A stretch of 58,673 nt of DNA, taken from NCBI GenBank assembly GCA_003245675.1, contig QKCN01000005.1, positions 1 through 58,673 of the forward strand. The letters run 5' to 3'. The stretch is from Bacteriovoracaceae bacterium. Lineage in GTDB: Bacteria; Bdellovibrionota; Bacteriovoracia; Bacteriovoracales; Bacteriovoracaceae. How positions within the stretch are numbered: the stretch's first letter is position 1; every line of letters begins with the position of its first letter. This document shows positions 9,145 to 16,994 of the stretch, one piece after another. Below the pieces are notes generated by a model. That model had not been told where the DNA came from. It searched no databases and saw only the letters and a list, made by a program, of their open reading frames with translations. A program made the position numbers and the translations under genes.

Positions 9145-9176
9145 AAGAGAGGCTCTTCCCTAAGGGAGCCTCTCTT
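9145..9176 (+). terminator. Rho-independent terminator of the flagellar operon
   Basis: AAGAGAGGCTC (9145-9155) pairs perfectly with GAGCCTCTCTT (9166-9176); the loop holds further CCC/GGG complementarity. It lies about 40 bases after the flgE stop and is followed by pyrimidine/AT-rich sequence. Confidence 0.85.
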
Positions 9177-9262
9177 CTATATATTCTCCATATTCCCTTT
9201 CTTTTTTACAGTCCTAAAGTGAATGCATTGTGCGCTGCGTTATTTTGTAGTATAAAACACCC

Positions 9263-10057
9263 ATGAAAAAGTTATTCTCTCTTGCGTTCCTTATTATTTC
9301 TTTTGTTATTTCTGCTGGTTATGCTGAAGATTCTTTGCGCTGTCCCGGGGATCGAACTCATCAAATCTTATTGACTTTTGATGATGGACCTCATGTGACT
9401 CGCACTCCTCAGGTTTTGAATGTGCTCCGCGAGCATGATGTCAGGGCCCTTTTCTTTGTCAGTGGTTCGTCTGCTTTAAAGTCAAGTCATGACAAAGTGA
9501 GAGTGATTTTGGAGAGAATGAAAAGGGAGGGACATCTTATTGGCTATCATGCTTTTGAACATTGGCCCCATGGTTCAATGATGAGTCATGAAGCTAATTA
9601 TATCTATCGCTATAACTCTGGTGTGGTTAAAAACGAGGATGAAATGCCGAAAGTGAGCGACACCTATAATTATAAACGCATTTCAAATGATTATATTTTG
9701 CGCAATCTTTTTCGAGGTCTCAATGAGACATTTTTGAATGAGTACGTGGGACCTTTTTTTCGTCTTCCTTATGGCGATGGTGCCGATAACAGTGCGATTA
9801 AAGAAAGCATTGAGCAGCGAGGTTTTCGCAGCATTCTATGGGATATGGATAGTTTGGATTATATGAGTCAGCAATATACTTTTAGTGAACGTGTTGTCAA
9901 AGTTCAGCAAAGTCTTTGTCGCAATGGTGGTGGAATTATTTTAATGCATGATATTCAGCCCCATACACCTAAGGAGTTGCGAGAGTGGATTCGTTTAATG
10001 AGGGACGCTGGACACGAGATTGTTGGTCCTGAAAAAGTTCGTTATTTTGTAAAATAA
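9263..10057 (+). CDS. Exported polysaccharide deacetylase (CE4/NodB family)
   Basis: A signal peptide (KKLFSLAFLIISFVISAGYA) is followed by a NodB-homology domain that removes N-acetyl groups from GlcNAc-type polymers such as peptidoglycan or chitin. All CE4 motifs are visible: motif 1 TFDDGP, motif 2 GYHAFEHWPHG (metal-binding H-x3-H), motif 3 FFRLPYGDG, motif 4 SILWDMDSLDY and motif 5 ILMHDIQPHT. Motif 2 departs from the usual HSWSH form, and about 40 extra residues lie between motifs 2 and 3. Bdellovibrio predators have two such deacetylases that act on the prey wall; whether this one does is inference. Confidence 0.88.
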   Translation: MKKLFSLAFLIISFVISAGYAEDSLRCPGDRTHQILLTFDDGPHVTRTPQVLNVLREHDVRALFFVSGSSALKSSHDKVRVILERMKREGHLIGYHAFEHWPHGSMMSHEANYIYRYNSGVVKNEDEMPKVSDTYNYKRISNDYILRNLFRGLNETFLNEYVGPFFRLPYGDGADNSAIKESIEQRGFRSILWDMDSLDYMSQQYTFSERVVKVQQSLCRNGGGIILMHDIQPHTPKELREWIRLMRDAGHEIVGPEKVRYFVK

Positions 10058-11257
10058 TTAGCGGCTAAGTTCAAAAGCATTTTTAATTCTACTCTTGATC
10101 TTTTTATGAATTTCTTTCCAGCTTTCTTTGAAAGAATCCAGCTCTTCTATGTAATCTTTGATTTTAATGCCTTCCGATTCGAGGGAAAGTCGATGGCTGC
10201 GTCCCAACGCATAGGCTTCATCCAAAATAACGTGTTCTATTTCCTTGGCATCCTCTAAATCGGCTATTCTAATTCCTTTATTTCCTTCCCAGCGATAGCG
10301 CAGTAAGTATTCTTCCCCATCAATTTTAATAATATGGTAAGCCTCATCAAATTGATCTTCTAGGAGGATCTGTTTGACTGCACTAAGGCGTTCTGTTTGG
10401 CTTGCATAATCTTGGGCCCCCTGGAGAGGGAAGCTCGAAGATTTTCCTACACTTTTGAGTTCTATCCACACTTGTTTTCCATCTTGTAGCGCCGCTATTT
10501 CAAAGCGCTTCATGCCAAAAGATCCGCCAGCTTCTTTGATAAAAACATAGCTATCTGTAATTTCAAAAGGAGCTTCATTAAAAAAGTTATAAAGTTTGCT
10601 GTAAACGGATTCGCTTTCTTGAGCAGTGAGTGCGCGAAATGGTTCTTTCTTAACCAGAAATTTTCCTGCTGCAGAAACTTCTTCGGGATCTAATGTTTTG
10701 CCTGCTTTTAGGGCCTTTGCTTTGAGCTTTTGAACCTGTTTGGACCATTCCCAATTTTTGTCTTTAAGACCATCTTGGTAGGCATCGATAAATTTACCAA
10801 AAGAGAAATCCTTTTGCACAACATCAGCTGAAACAGCTAAGCGGCTGACATCTCCAAAAATTGGCCCATGGGCAACATCATCAAAGTCGTTGACGTAAAA
10901 GCGAGCAATGCCTTTTTCTCCCCAAATAATGCCGAAGTTTTCCATGTGAGCGTCAGTTAGCATGAGACCTTTGAATTTAAAAATCTTTGAACTGGCTGCC
11001 ACTTCGTTTAGTTGGGCAAAATAGTAAGGAACGAAGGCCCGGTAAAAGGCATGGGTATCTGGAGCATTTGCTAATCTTTTGAGAAGAAAGCTTTCACTTT
11101 GTTCGGGATAGAGGACACGCAAATTTTTGATTAGCTCTTCTTTCGTACTTTCTTTGGGATTAAAGGATGAAAGCCAATGAGAACAGGCAAACGCTGTTGA
11201 AAGTAGTCCAACGAGCAAAATCAAGCTAAGGAATGGGTATTTAATTGCGATCATCAT
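10058..11257 (-). CDS. DUF2252 protein with signal peptide
   Basis: The DUF2252 core is clear: LMLTDAHMENFGIIWGEKG, then RFYVNDFDDVAHGPIFGDVS, resembling the catalytic and metal loops of a protein-kinase-like/aminoglycoside-phosphotransferase fold, and later IKEAGGSFGMKRFEI. No function is established for the family. Unusually, the protein begins with a hydrophobic signal (LSLILLVGLLSTAFAC) ending in a possible lipobox cysteine, so it may be exported or membrane-anchored, which is hard to reconcile with an ATP-dependent kinase. Length is 399 residues. Its stop abuts the stop of the deacetylase gene. Confidence 0.8.
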   Translation of the reverse strand: MMIAIKYPFLSLILLVGLLSTAFACSHWLSSFNPKESTKEELIKNLRVLYPEQSESFLLKRLANAPDTHAFYRAFVPYYFAQLNEVAASSKIFKFKGLMLTDAHMENFGIIWGEKGIARFYVNDFDDVAHGPIFGDVSRLAVSADVVQKDFSFGKFIDAYQDGLKDKNWEWSKQVQKLKAKALKAGKTLDPEEVSAAGKFLVKKEPFRALTAQESESVYSKLYNFFNEAPFEITDSYVFIKEAGGSFGMKRFEIAALQDGKQVWIELKSVGKSSSFPLQGAQDYASQTERLSAVKQILLEDQFDEAYHIIKIDGEEYLLRYRWEGNKGIRIADLEDAKEIEHVILDEAYALGRSHRLSLESEGIKIKDYIEELDSFKESWKEIHKKIKSRIKNAFELSR

Positions 11258-11367
11258 TTCTATAGTTCTTATCGTAAAAATAGAAAAAATATGAATAAAC
11301 CTCGATTAAATAACTAATATCAGGGAAGAAATTTCCGAGAAGCTGCCACACCCAAAATGAGTCTTTT

Positions 11368-11403
11368 TTACAGGGTCGGGCTTTGCAATTGACGGCCCTG
11401 TAA
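11368..11403. promoter_or_regulatory. Palindromic operator candidate upstream of the BMC operon
   Basis: TTACAGGG (11368-11375) and CCCTGTAA (11396-11403) are perfect inverted repeats with a 20-base centre. The right arm lies between the predicted -35 and -10 of the BMC promoter, so a dimeric regulator bound here could block or modulate transcription. No regulator gene lies in the operon. Confidence 0.45.
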
Positions 11404-11418
11404 GAATAGTCATATACA
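11389..11418 (+). promoter_or_regulatory. Predicted sigma-70 promoter of the BMC operon
   Basis: TTGACG (11389-11394), an 18-base spacer and TATACA (11413-11418, continuing AAT) form a good housekeeping-type promoter about 60 bases before the first BMC gene. It is the only convincing promoter between the DUF2252 gene and the BMC genes. Confidence 0.55.
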
Positions 11419-11477
11419 ATTTGTTTATTCAGCTAATGATATGAGTAAAATTAACCATTTGCCGTAAGGAGGAAACA

Positions 11478-11768
11478 ATGGCCGATGCATTAGGAATGAT
11501 TGAAACGAGAGGATTTGTTGCTATGGTGGAGGCTTCTGATGCCATGGTAAAAGCTGCTCGCGTTGAGTTAGTAGGTTATGAAAAAATTGGAGGCGGTTTT
11601 ACAACGGCCATTATTCGCGGTGATGTTGCTGCTGTTAAAGCTGCTACAGAAGCTGGAGTGCGTGCTGCTGAAAAAGTAGGCGAGCTTGTTTCTGTACATA
11701 TCATCCCAAGACCCCATGACAACATTGACGCCGTATTGCCTTTAGGTCGTGCCGAAAAAGCAAAATAG
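11478..11768 (+). CDS. BMC-H hexameric shell protein (PduA/CcmK-type)
   Basis: This 96-residue single BMC domain forms the hexagonal tiles of the microcompartment shell. The family pattern is complete: [20 protein letters not shown], the pore loop [15 protein letters not shown], and [20 protein letters not shown] near the end. It is the first gene of an 11-gene shell-and-enzyme operon and has an AAGGAGG ribosome site. A hairpin terminator directly after it (11787-11816) suggests it is made in excess over the downstream genes, as expected for the main facet protein. Confidence 0.96.
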   Translation: MADALGMIETRGFVAMVEASDAMVKAARVELVGYEKIGGGFTTAIIRGDVAAVKAATEAGVRAAEKVGELVSVHIIPRPHDNIDAVLPLGRAEKAK

Positions 11769-11786
11769 TTTCCTCAATAAATAGTT

Positions 11787-11822
11787 AAGAACTTGAGGCT
11801 TCGCCCTCAAGTTCTTTTCTTT
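11787..11822 (+). terminator. Intercistronic terminator/attenuator after the BMC-H gene
   Basis: AAGAACTTGAGG (11787-11798) and CCTCAAGTTCTT (11805-11816) form a perfect 12-bp stem with loop CTTCGC, followed by TTTTCTTTTC. It lies inside the operon, 18 bases after the BMC-H stop and 28 bases before the next start. Partial read-through would lower expression of all later genes; the stem could also protect the 3' end of a short BMC-H mRNA. Confidence 0.8.
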
Positions 11823-11843
11823 TCGTGGAAAACGGAGGGTGTC

Positions 11844-12131
11844 ATGCAATTAGGAAAAGTAGTGGGAACAGTGGTTTCCACTAAAAAAGATGAAAAACTA
11901 GAAGGCTTGAGAATGCTCATTGTTCGCAATATGAATGGACAGGCAGAGCTCCTTGATAGCTATGTGGTTGCCATCGATTCCGTAGGTGCAGGTGTGGGTG
12001 AAGTGGTGTTGTGGGCCGGTGGAAGTTCTGCTCGTTTGACTCGTCAGACTGAAGGGAAACCCGTCGATAGCATTATCATGGCTATTGTGGACCAAGTGGA
12101 AATCGAAGGATCAGAAAAATACAGAAAATAA
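11844..12131 (+). CDS. BMC-P pentameric shell vertex protein (EutN/CcmL family), copy 1
   Basis: This 95-residue protein caps the shell vertices. Signature: MQLGKVVGTVVSTKKDEKLE (G-x-V-x-T/S-K), then LDSYVVAIDSVGAGVGEVVL and the end SIIMAIVDQVEIE. The ATG at 11844 is preceded by GGAGGG four bases upstream; a longer reading from 11793 would run through the terminator hairpin and is rejected. It is one of three BMC-P genes in this operon, as in Haliangium- and planctomycete-type loci. Confidence 0.94.
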   Translation: MQLGKVVGTVVSTKKDEKLEGLRMLIVRNMNGQAELLDSYVVAIDSVGAGVGEVVLWAGGSSARLTRQTEGKPVDSIIMAIVDQVEIEGSEKYRK

Positions 12132-12152
12132 TTTCGGATAAAGGCCAAAATC

Positions 12153-13601
12153 ATGAAGATGTCAGAAGATCAGATTAACTCCATTGTAGACCGCTTAGTC
12201 GCTGGAATCAAAAGAGAGGAAGGGGGAAAGGCTAAGATGGTGGAAAAGAAAGATAGTCCTGTTCAGCCTGCGCCACAAACAGTGGCATATAATGGTTTGA
12301 TGGGCTCCTTTCCAGATGTGGATTCTGCGATTGCTGCCGCTAAAGCGGCTTTTGAAGAACTGAAGACGATGACAGTGGAATTAAGAAAAGAAATGATTGA
12401 GGCGATTCGTCAAATTGCCCGGGAAAATGTCAAAGAGCTTTCTTTGATGGCCCGGGAAGAGACGGGATTAGGGCGCTACGAAGACAAGATTAAGAAAAAT
12501 CTTTTGGCCATTAATAAAACTCCGGGAGTGGAGGATTTAGATCCCATCGTTTTTACTGGTGATGATGGTTTGACGCTTTTGGAACGCTCCCCTTTTGGTG
12601 TTATTGGGAGTATTACTCCTTGTACCAACCCATCTGAAACAGTGATTAATAATGGAATTAGTATGCTGGCTGCAGGAAATTCTGTTGCTTTTCATCCTCA
12701 TCCTTCGGCCAAAAAAGTCTCTGCCTATACTGTTCATCTTTTGAATAAAGCAATTATGGGAGTAGGCGGACCTTGTAATGTTTTTACGACCGTTGCTAAT
12801 CCCACAATCGAGTCGGCGCAAAAATTAATGGTTCATCCTTCTATTAATTTATTGGCCGTTACTGGTGGGCCGGCCGTCGTAAAAACGGCCATGAAGTCAG
12901 GGAAACGCGTTATTGCAGCAGGACCTGGAAATCCACCCGTGGTCGTGGATGAAACTGCGGATATTGATAAAGCGGCTCGCGATATTGTAACGAGTGCGAG
13001 TATTGATAACAATATTATCTGCGTGATTGAAAAAGAAATTATCGTCGTTGAATCAGTTGCAGAAGAACTCAAAAAAGCATTGGTCAAATATGGTGCGGTG
13101 GCACTCAATGCTTACCAGACGAAACGCTTAGAACAACTTATTGTTGTTGATGGTCATCCCAATAAAAATTTTGTGGGAAAAGACATCCAAGTCATTTTAA
13201 GAGAAATTGGAATGGAAGTTGATGAGAGCAAGCGCATTTCTATCTCGGATGTGGGGGGAGATCATCCTTTTGCCACGATTGAACTTCTAACTCCGGTTCT
13301 TCCCTTTATCAGAGTGAAAAATATAGATGAGGCAATTGAATTGGCCTTCAAATTGGAAGGAGGCTGTGGTCATACTTCGGCCATTCATTCCAAAAATATA
13401 GAGAACATGCATCGCATGGCCATAAAGATGAATACTTCTATCTTTGTCAAAAATGGTCCTTGCCTTGCGGGATTGGGCTTCGGCGGAGAGGGGCCTACTT
13501 CGTTTACGATTGCTTCGCCAACAGGTGAAGGGGTCACCACTGCTCGCCATTTTACGCGAACTCGTCGTTGCGTATTGAGTGGCTTTTTTGGATCACTATA
13601 A
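12153..13601 (+). CDS. CoA-acylating aldehyde dehydrogenase of the BMC core (PduP/EutE family)
   Basis: It oxidises an aldehyde to acyl-CoA with NAD+ and is the signature enzyme of aldehyde-processing metabolosomes. The 482-residue protein has a Rossmann region (SPFGVIGSITPCTNPSETVI), AGPGNPPVVVDETADIDKAA and the catalytic cysteine (about C290) in DNNIICVIEKE. Late motifs include GGCGHTSAIHS and TSFTIASPTGEG. Residues 1-25 (SEDQINSIVDRLVAGIKRE) form an amphipathic helix followed by a Lys/Pro-rich linker, the design of an encapsulation peptide. The stop overlaps the next ATG (TAATG). With DeoC encoded nearby, acetaldehyde is the likely substrate. Confidence 0.94.
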   Translation: MKMSEDQINSIVDRLVAGIKREEGGKAKMVEKKDSPVQPAPQTVAYNGLMGSFPDVDSAIAAAKAAFEELKTMTVELRKEMIEAIRQIARENVKELSLMAREETGLGRYEDKIKKNLLAINKTPGVEDLDPIVFTGDDGLTLLERSPFGVIGSITPCTNPSETVINNGISMLAAGNSVAFHPHPSAKKVSAYTVHLLNKAIMGVGGPCNVFTTVANPTIESAQKLMVHPSINLLAVTGGPAVVKTAMKSGKRVIAAGPGNPPVVVDETADIDKAARDIVTSASIDNNIICVIEKEIIVVESVAEELKKALVKYGAVALNAYQTKRLEQLIVVDGHPNKNFVGKDIQVILREIGMEVDESKRISISDVGGDHPFATIELLTPVLPFIRVKNIDEAIELAFKLEGGCGHTSAIHSKNIENMHRMAIKMNTSIFVKNGPCLAGLGFGGEGPTSFTIASPTGEGVTTARHFTRTRRCVLSGFFGSL

Positions 13602-14953
13602 TGGTTGTAGAAAAGCTAGAAGATATTATTCAAATTGTAAGAGATGCCGGTGTTATTGGTGCCGGTGGAGCGGGGTTTCCCACTTACGTAAAACTCCAAG
13701 TAAAAGTTGAAATCGTATTGGCCAATGGTAGTGAATGTGAACCTCTCTTACATACAGATAAGGCTCTCCTAAAAGAGAATGCCGCAAAAGTTTTAGAAGG
13801 CATGAAAATTGTCATGCAAGTGACAGGAGCTCAAGAAGGTATTATTGCGATCAAGGGATACTATAAAGATGTAGTTGCTGCAGTTGAAAAAGAATTGAGC
13901 GCTTATCCCAATATTCGTCTTCACAAACTAGAAAATTATTATCCCGCAGGGGATGAGTTTTTAACTGTCTATGATGCGACAGGAAGAGTGATCCCCGAAG
14001 GCGGTTTGCCTTTGAGTGTCGGAGTCGTGAATTCTAATCCTTTGACCTATGCTCAAATAAAAGATGCACTAGATGGAAAACCTGTTACCCACCGTATGAT
14101 TACAGTGGCAGGTGAAGTTGCCCGTCCTATTGTGATCGAAGCACCACTTGGTATGAGCTATCGTGAGCTTCTTGAAAAAGCAGGCGGTGTGACTTGTGAT
14201 GAGTATGCAGTAATCGATGGTGGTCCAATGATGGGAAAATTGGTTGCGGATCTCGATAATGGAATCGGTAAAACCAGCAGTGGATTACTTGTTTTACCGG
14301 AAGATCATTTTATTGTTCGCATGCGCAAAAAAAGTATTGGTGAAATGGTTCGTCTGTCTAAGGCGGCTTGCTGTCAATGTTTTCGCTGCACCGATCTTTG
14401 TCCACGCAATCTTTTGGGGCATGAGCTTTATCCTCATATGACCATGAGGACAATTGATTATAATATGGTAGAACCATCGCAGCATATCACTTCAGCCTTT
14501 CTGTGCAGCCAATGTGGTATGTGTGAATTGATTGCTTGTGATTTTATGCAGCTTTCACCTCGCAAGGTTTTTGCCGAATATCGTAAGCTTTTGGCCAGCA
14601 AGGGTATCAAAAATCCACATCAGCGTAAGGGCTTTGATGTGCGCGAGTCATATGAAGATCGCAAAGTTTCTATCCCTATGGTTCTCAAAAAATTAGGCTT
14701 AGAAAAGTATAAGCTTCCTTATCCTGAATTGATGGCAAAAGTATTGAAATTATCTAAGGTGCGTTTGCCGATTCGAAGCCACATTGGTGCACCTGCTCAG
14801 GTCTTGGTAACCTTAGGGCAGAAAGTGATGATTGGTGAGCTTGTGGCCCAAACGGAGAAAAATTCATTGGGAGCGAGCTATCATGCTTCCATTGCCGGAA
14901 GTGTGACGGATATAACAGATAGCTATATTGAAATATTAGGTGATTTAAAATGA
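13601..14953 (+). CDS. PduS-like (RnfC-type) Fe-S flavoprotein of the microcompartment
   Basis: PduS-type proteins move electrons across or at the BMC shell. The 450-residue protein has the FMN/NADH-binding glycine motif (AGVIGAGGAGFPTYVKL) at residues ~15-30, NGSECEPLLHTDKALL, an SLBB-like region (VTHRMITVAGEVARPIVIEA) and two ferredoxin-type cysteine clusters (CCQCFRCTDLCPRNL and CSQCGMCELIACDF). A C-terminal biotinyl/RnfC-like part follows. Start ATG 13601 overlaps the aldehyde dehydrogenase stop; the longer GTG-like reading from 13568 is unlikely. It overlaps the following PduT-like gene by four bases, matching the PduS-PduT partnership known from Pdu systems. Confidence 0.93.
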   Translation: MVVEKLEDIIQIVRDAGVIGAGGAGFPTYVKLQVKVEIVLANGSECEPLLHTDKALLKENAAKVLEGMKIVMQVTGAQEGIIAIKGYYKDVVAAVEKELSAYPNIRLHKLENYYPAGDEFLTVYDATGRVIPEGGLPLSVGVVNSNPLTYAQIKDALDGKPVTHRMITVAGEVARPIVIEAPLGMSYRELLEKAGGVTCDEYAVIDGGPMMGKLVADLDNGIGKTSSGLLVLPEDHFIVRMRKKSIGEMVRLSKAACCQCFRCTDLCPRNLLGHELYPHMTMRTIDYNMVEPSQHITSAFLCSQCGMCELIACDFMQLSPRKVFAEYRKLLASKGIKNPHQRKGFDVRESYEDRKVSIPMVLKKLGLEKYKLPYPELMAKVLKLSKVRLPIRSHIGAPAQVLVTLGQKVMIGELVAQTEKNSLGASYHASIAGSVTDITDSYIEILGDLK

Positions 14954-15507
14954 AAAAACCGGCATTAGGACTTATTGAATTTAAATCAGTTGCTCGTGGA
15001 ATTGCGACGACTGATGTTATGGTCAAAAAGTCAGACATTAATATTTTGGCAACTCATCCTACTTGTCCCGGTAAATATATGGTGCTGATCGGGGGAGATG
15101 TTGGAGAAGTGGAAGCTGCCATGAAAGCAGGAGTTGCTTTTGCCGGAGATCTTTTGATTAACGATCTTTTTCTTCCTTTAGTGAGTGAAACAGTTATTCC
15201 TGCAATTACGGGAACTGCTCAAATTGGAGAAATCAAATCTATCGGGATTATTGAAACTTTCTCCATTGCTTCTGCGGTTCAGGCGGCAGATATTGCGGTA
15301 AAAACAGCCCCTGTGGAATTAATTGAAATTCGCTTGGCCAATGGGCTAGGGGGGAAAGCATACTTTGTATTTACGGGAGAGCTTTTTGATGTGGAAGCAG
15401 CCCTAGAAGCGGCTGGTGGTTTCGTAAAGAAGGATGGCCTACTTGCCTGTCAGGAAGTGATTGCATCTCCTCATCCTGATCTTTTAGCAAAAGGTTTTTA
15501 TTGGTGA
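14950..15507 (+). CDS. BMC-T trimeric shell protein, PduT-like with pore cysteine
   Basis: It has two tandem BMC domains (residues ~4-90 and ~95-180: ALGLIEFKSVARGIATTDVM and SIGIIETFSIASAVQAADIA) in 185 residues. The first-domain pore loop reads HPTCPGKYMVLIGGDVGEVE; the cysteine is residue 39, equivalent to the PduT cysteine (C38) whose three copies bind a [4Fe-4S] cluster at the trimer pore. The second loop (LANGLGGKAYFVFTGEL) has no cysteine. Its overlap with the PduS-like gene supports electron transfer through the shell. Overall it resembles the single-layer BMC-T of Haliangium ochraceum, as I recall that sequence. Confidence 0.94.
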   Translation: MKKPALGLIEFKSVARGIATTDVMVKKSDINILATHPTCPGKYMVLIGGDVGEVEAAMKAGVAFAGDLLINDLFLPLVSETVIPAITGTAQIGEIKSIGIIETFSIASAVQAADIAVKTAPVELIEIRLANGLGGKAYFVFTGELFDVEAALEAAGGFVKKDGLLACQEVIASPHPDLLAKGFYW

Positions 15508-15511
15508 TTAT

Positions 15512-15823
15512 ATGAAATTAGCAAAAGTAATTGGCACTGTGGTTGCCACCCAAAAACATGAAAGTCTAAAGAACACGCGGCTGCTTATGATTCAGCCTCT
15601 GGATGATGATCTAAAGCCTGTGGGCAACCAACAAGCGGCAGTTGATACTGTTTCTGCAGCGCCTGGACAACTCGTTTATATTACTTTGTCAGTAGAGGGG
15701 GCCATGGCCTTGGATGTTCCTTTTGCTCCAGTTGATGTGGTGATTACAGGGATTGTGGATGACGTCAATCAAGAGATGAATGAGATAGTTAACAAAACAA
15801 AGATTTTTGTGGAGGACAAATGA
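15512..15823 (+). CDS. BMC-P pentameric shell vertex protein, copy 2
   Basis: This 103-residue EutN/CcmL protein starts MKLAKVIGTVVATQKHESLK, continues LLMIQPLDDDLKPVGNQQAA and VDTVSAAPGQLVYITLS, and ends VVITGIVDDV. It differs clearly from the other two BMC-P copies, so it is not a recent duplication. Its last bases overlap the next BMC-P start (ATGA). Confidence 0.94.
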   Translation: MKLAKVIGTVVATQKHESLKNTRLLMIQPLDDDLKPVGNQQAAVDTVSAAPGQLVYITLSVEGAMALDVPFAPVDVVITGIVDDVNQEMNEIVNKTKIFVEDK

Positions 15824-16098
15824 TTTTAGCGCGCGTTAAAGGCAATGTGACTTCCACGGTAAAGCATCCTGCCTATGTCGGAAAAAGTTTGATGATCGTT
15901 CAGCCCATTAATGAAAAGGGTGAAGACAAAGGTGCTTCTTTTTTAGCCTTCGATAATGCAAGCGCAGGTGCTGGAGATGTTGTATTGGTCTCTCAAGAGG
16001 GAAATACCGCTAGACAGCTTTTGGGGGGGAAGAAAGATCCCTTTCATGCTGTGATTATTGGCGTTGTTGATCAGGTTGTTAGAACAAAAGAGATATAA
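15820..16098 (+). CDS. BMC-P pentameric shell vertex protein, copy 3
   Basis: This 92-residue EutN/CcmL protein has MILARVKGNVTSTVKHPAYV, LMIVQPINEKGEDKGASFLA, DNASAGAGDVVLVSQEGNTA and the end HAVIIGVVDQVV. It is the third pentamer gene of the operon. Several different BMC-P proteins per shell are known from Haliangium; they may occupy different vertices. Confidence 0.95.
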   Translation: MILARVKGNVTSTVKHPAYVGKSLMIVQPINEKGEDKGASFLAFDNASAGAGDVVLVSQEGNTARQLLGGKKDPFHAVIIGVVDQVVRTKEI

Positions 16099-16122
16099 TT
16101 TTAAAATAGCTAAGGAGTCGTT

Positions 16123-16977
16123 ATGAGTAAGGACATTAAAGATTTAGATGATGTTGTTGAGGCAATTTCAAAAAGAGTTGCTGAAAAATTACAAGAGAAG
16201 GAAGGTGTGGAGAAAACTTTTGGTTTGACGACCATTAAAGTTCCAACTTCGAAACGAAAGTTTTATGCCGATGATGAACCAAAGAGTGCAAGTCGTGCTG
16301 GAGAAACAGTTGATTATAAATTGGCCGGTATGATTGATCATACTCTTTTGGCCCCTGATGCTTCAAAGTCAGAACTGGAAACAGTTTGTAGAGAGGCAAT
16401 GGACTATAATTTTTGCACCGTCTGTGTGAATTCTTGCAATATCCCTTATGTCGCATCTTTGTTGGCCGGTTCTTCTGTTAAGCCGATTGCCGTTATTGGT
16501 TTCCCTTTAGGAGCAGCAACGACACAGGCAAAAGTTTTTGAAACAAAAGAAGCTGTCAGTGCCGGAGCAAAAGAAATCGATATGGTGATCAATATCGGTG
16601 CTTTGAAATCCAAAGACTATGTCACTGTATGTGATGATATCAAGGCGGTTGTTGATGCCGCTAAGCCATATCCCGTCAAAGTTATTTTGGAAAACTCTAA
16701 GCTTACTCAAGATGAAAAAATTATCGCTTGTGCTCTTTCCAAAACTGCCCGTGCTGCTTTTGTAAAAACGTCTACTGGTTTTGGTGGCGGTGGAGCAACT
16801 GCCGAAGATATCGCTTTGATGAGAAAAATTGTGGGCGAGGATATGCAAGTGAAAGCTTCTGGAGGTGTGCGTAGTCGTGAAGACGCGGATGCGATGATTA
16901 AAGCGGGCGCTGATCGTATTGGTGCTTCGGCTTCAGTGGCAATTGTAACAGGTAAGAAAAGTAATTCATCATACTAA
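16123..16977 (+). CDS. deoC: Deoxyribose-phosphate aldolase (DERA) with N-terminal targeting extension
   Basis: It cleaves 2-deoxyribose-5-phosphate to acetaldehyde and glyceraldehyde-3-phosphate. The class I aldolase core (residues ~65-284) is intact. It has IDHTLLAPDASKSELE, the proton-relay aspartate in KEIDMVINIGALK (about D153), the Schiff-base lysine in AAFVKTSTGF (about K215) and the second lysine in VKASGGVRSREDA (about K244). An extra ~60 residues precede the core: an amphipathic helix (DLDDVVEAISKRVAEKLQEK) and a flexible linker, which looks like an encapsulation peptide. The acetaldehyde it makes is the natural substrate of the operon's aldehyde dehydrogenase. Confidence 0.95.
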   Translation: MSKDIKDLDDVVEAISKRVAEKLQEKEGVEKTFGLTTIKVPTSKRKFYADDEPKSASRAGETVDYKLAGMIDHTLLAPDASKSELETVCREAMDYNFCTVCVNSCNIPYVASLLAGSSVKPIAVIGFPLGAATTQAKVFETKEAVSAGAKEIDMVINIGALKSKDYVTVCDDIKAVVDAAKPYPVKVILENSKLTQDEKIIACALSKTARAAFVKTSTGFGGGGATAEDIALMRKIVGEDMQVKASGGVRSREDADAMIKAGADRIGASASVAIVTGKKSNSSY

Positions 16978-16994
16978 GTAGAGAGGAGACCAAA

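Noticed and set aside
11793-11843. Longer N-terminus for the first BMC-P protein
   Set aside because: The extra codons run through the terminator stem, and the strong GGAGGG site belongs to ATG 11844.
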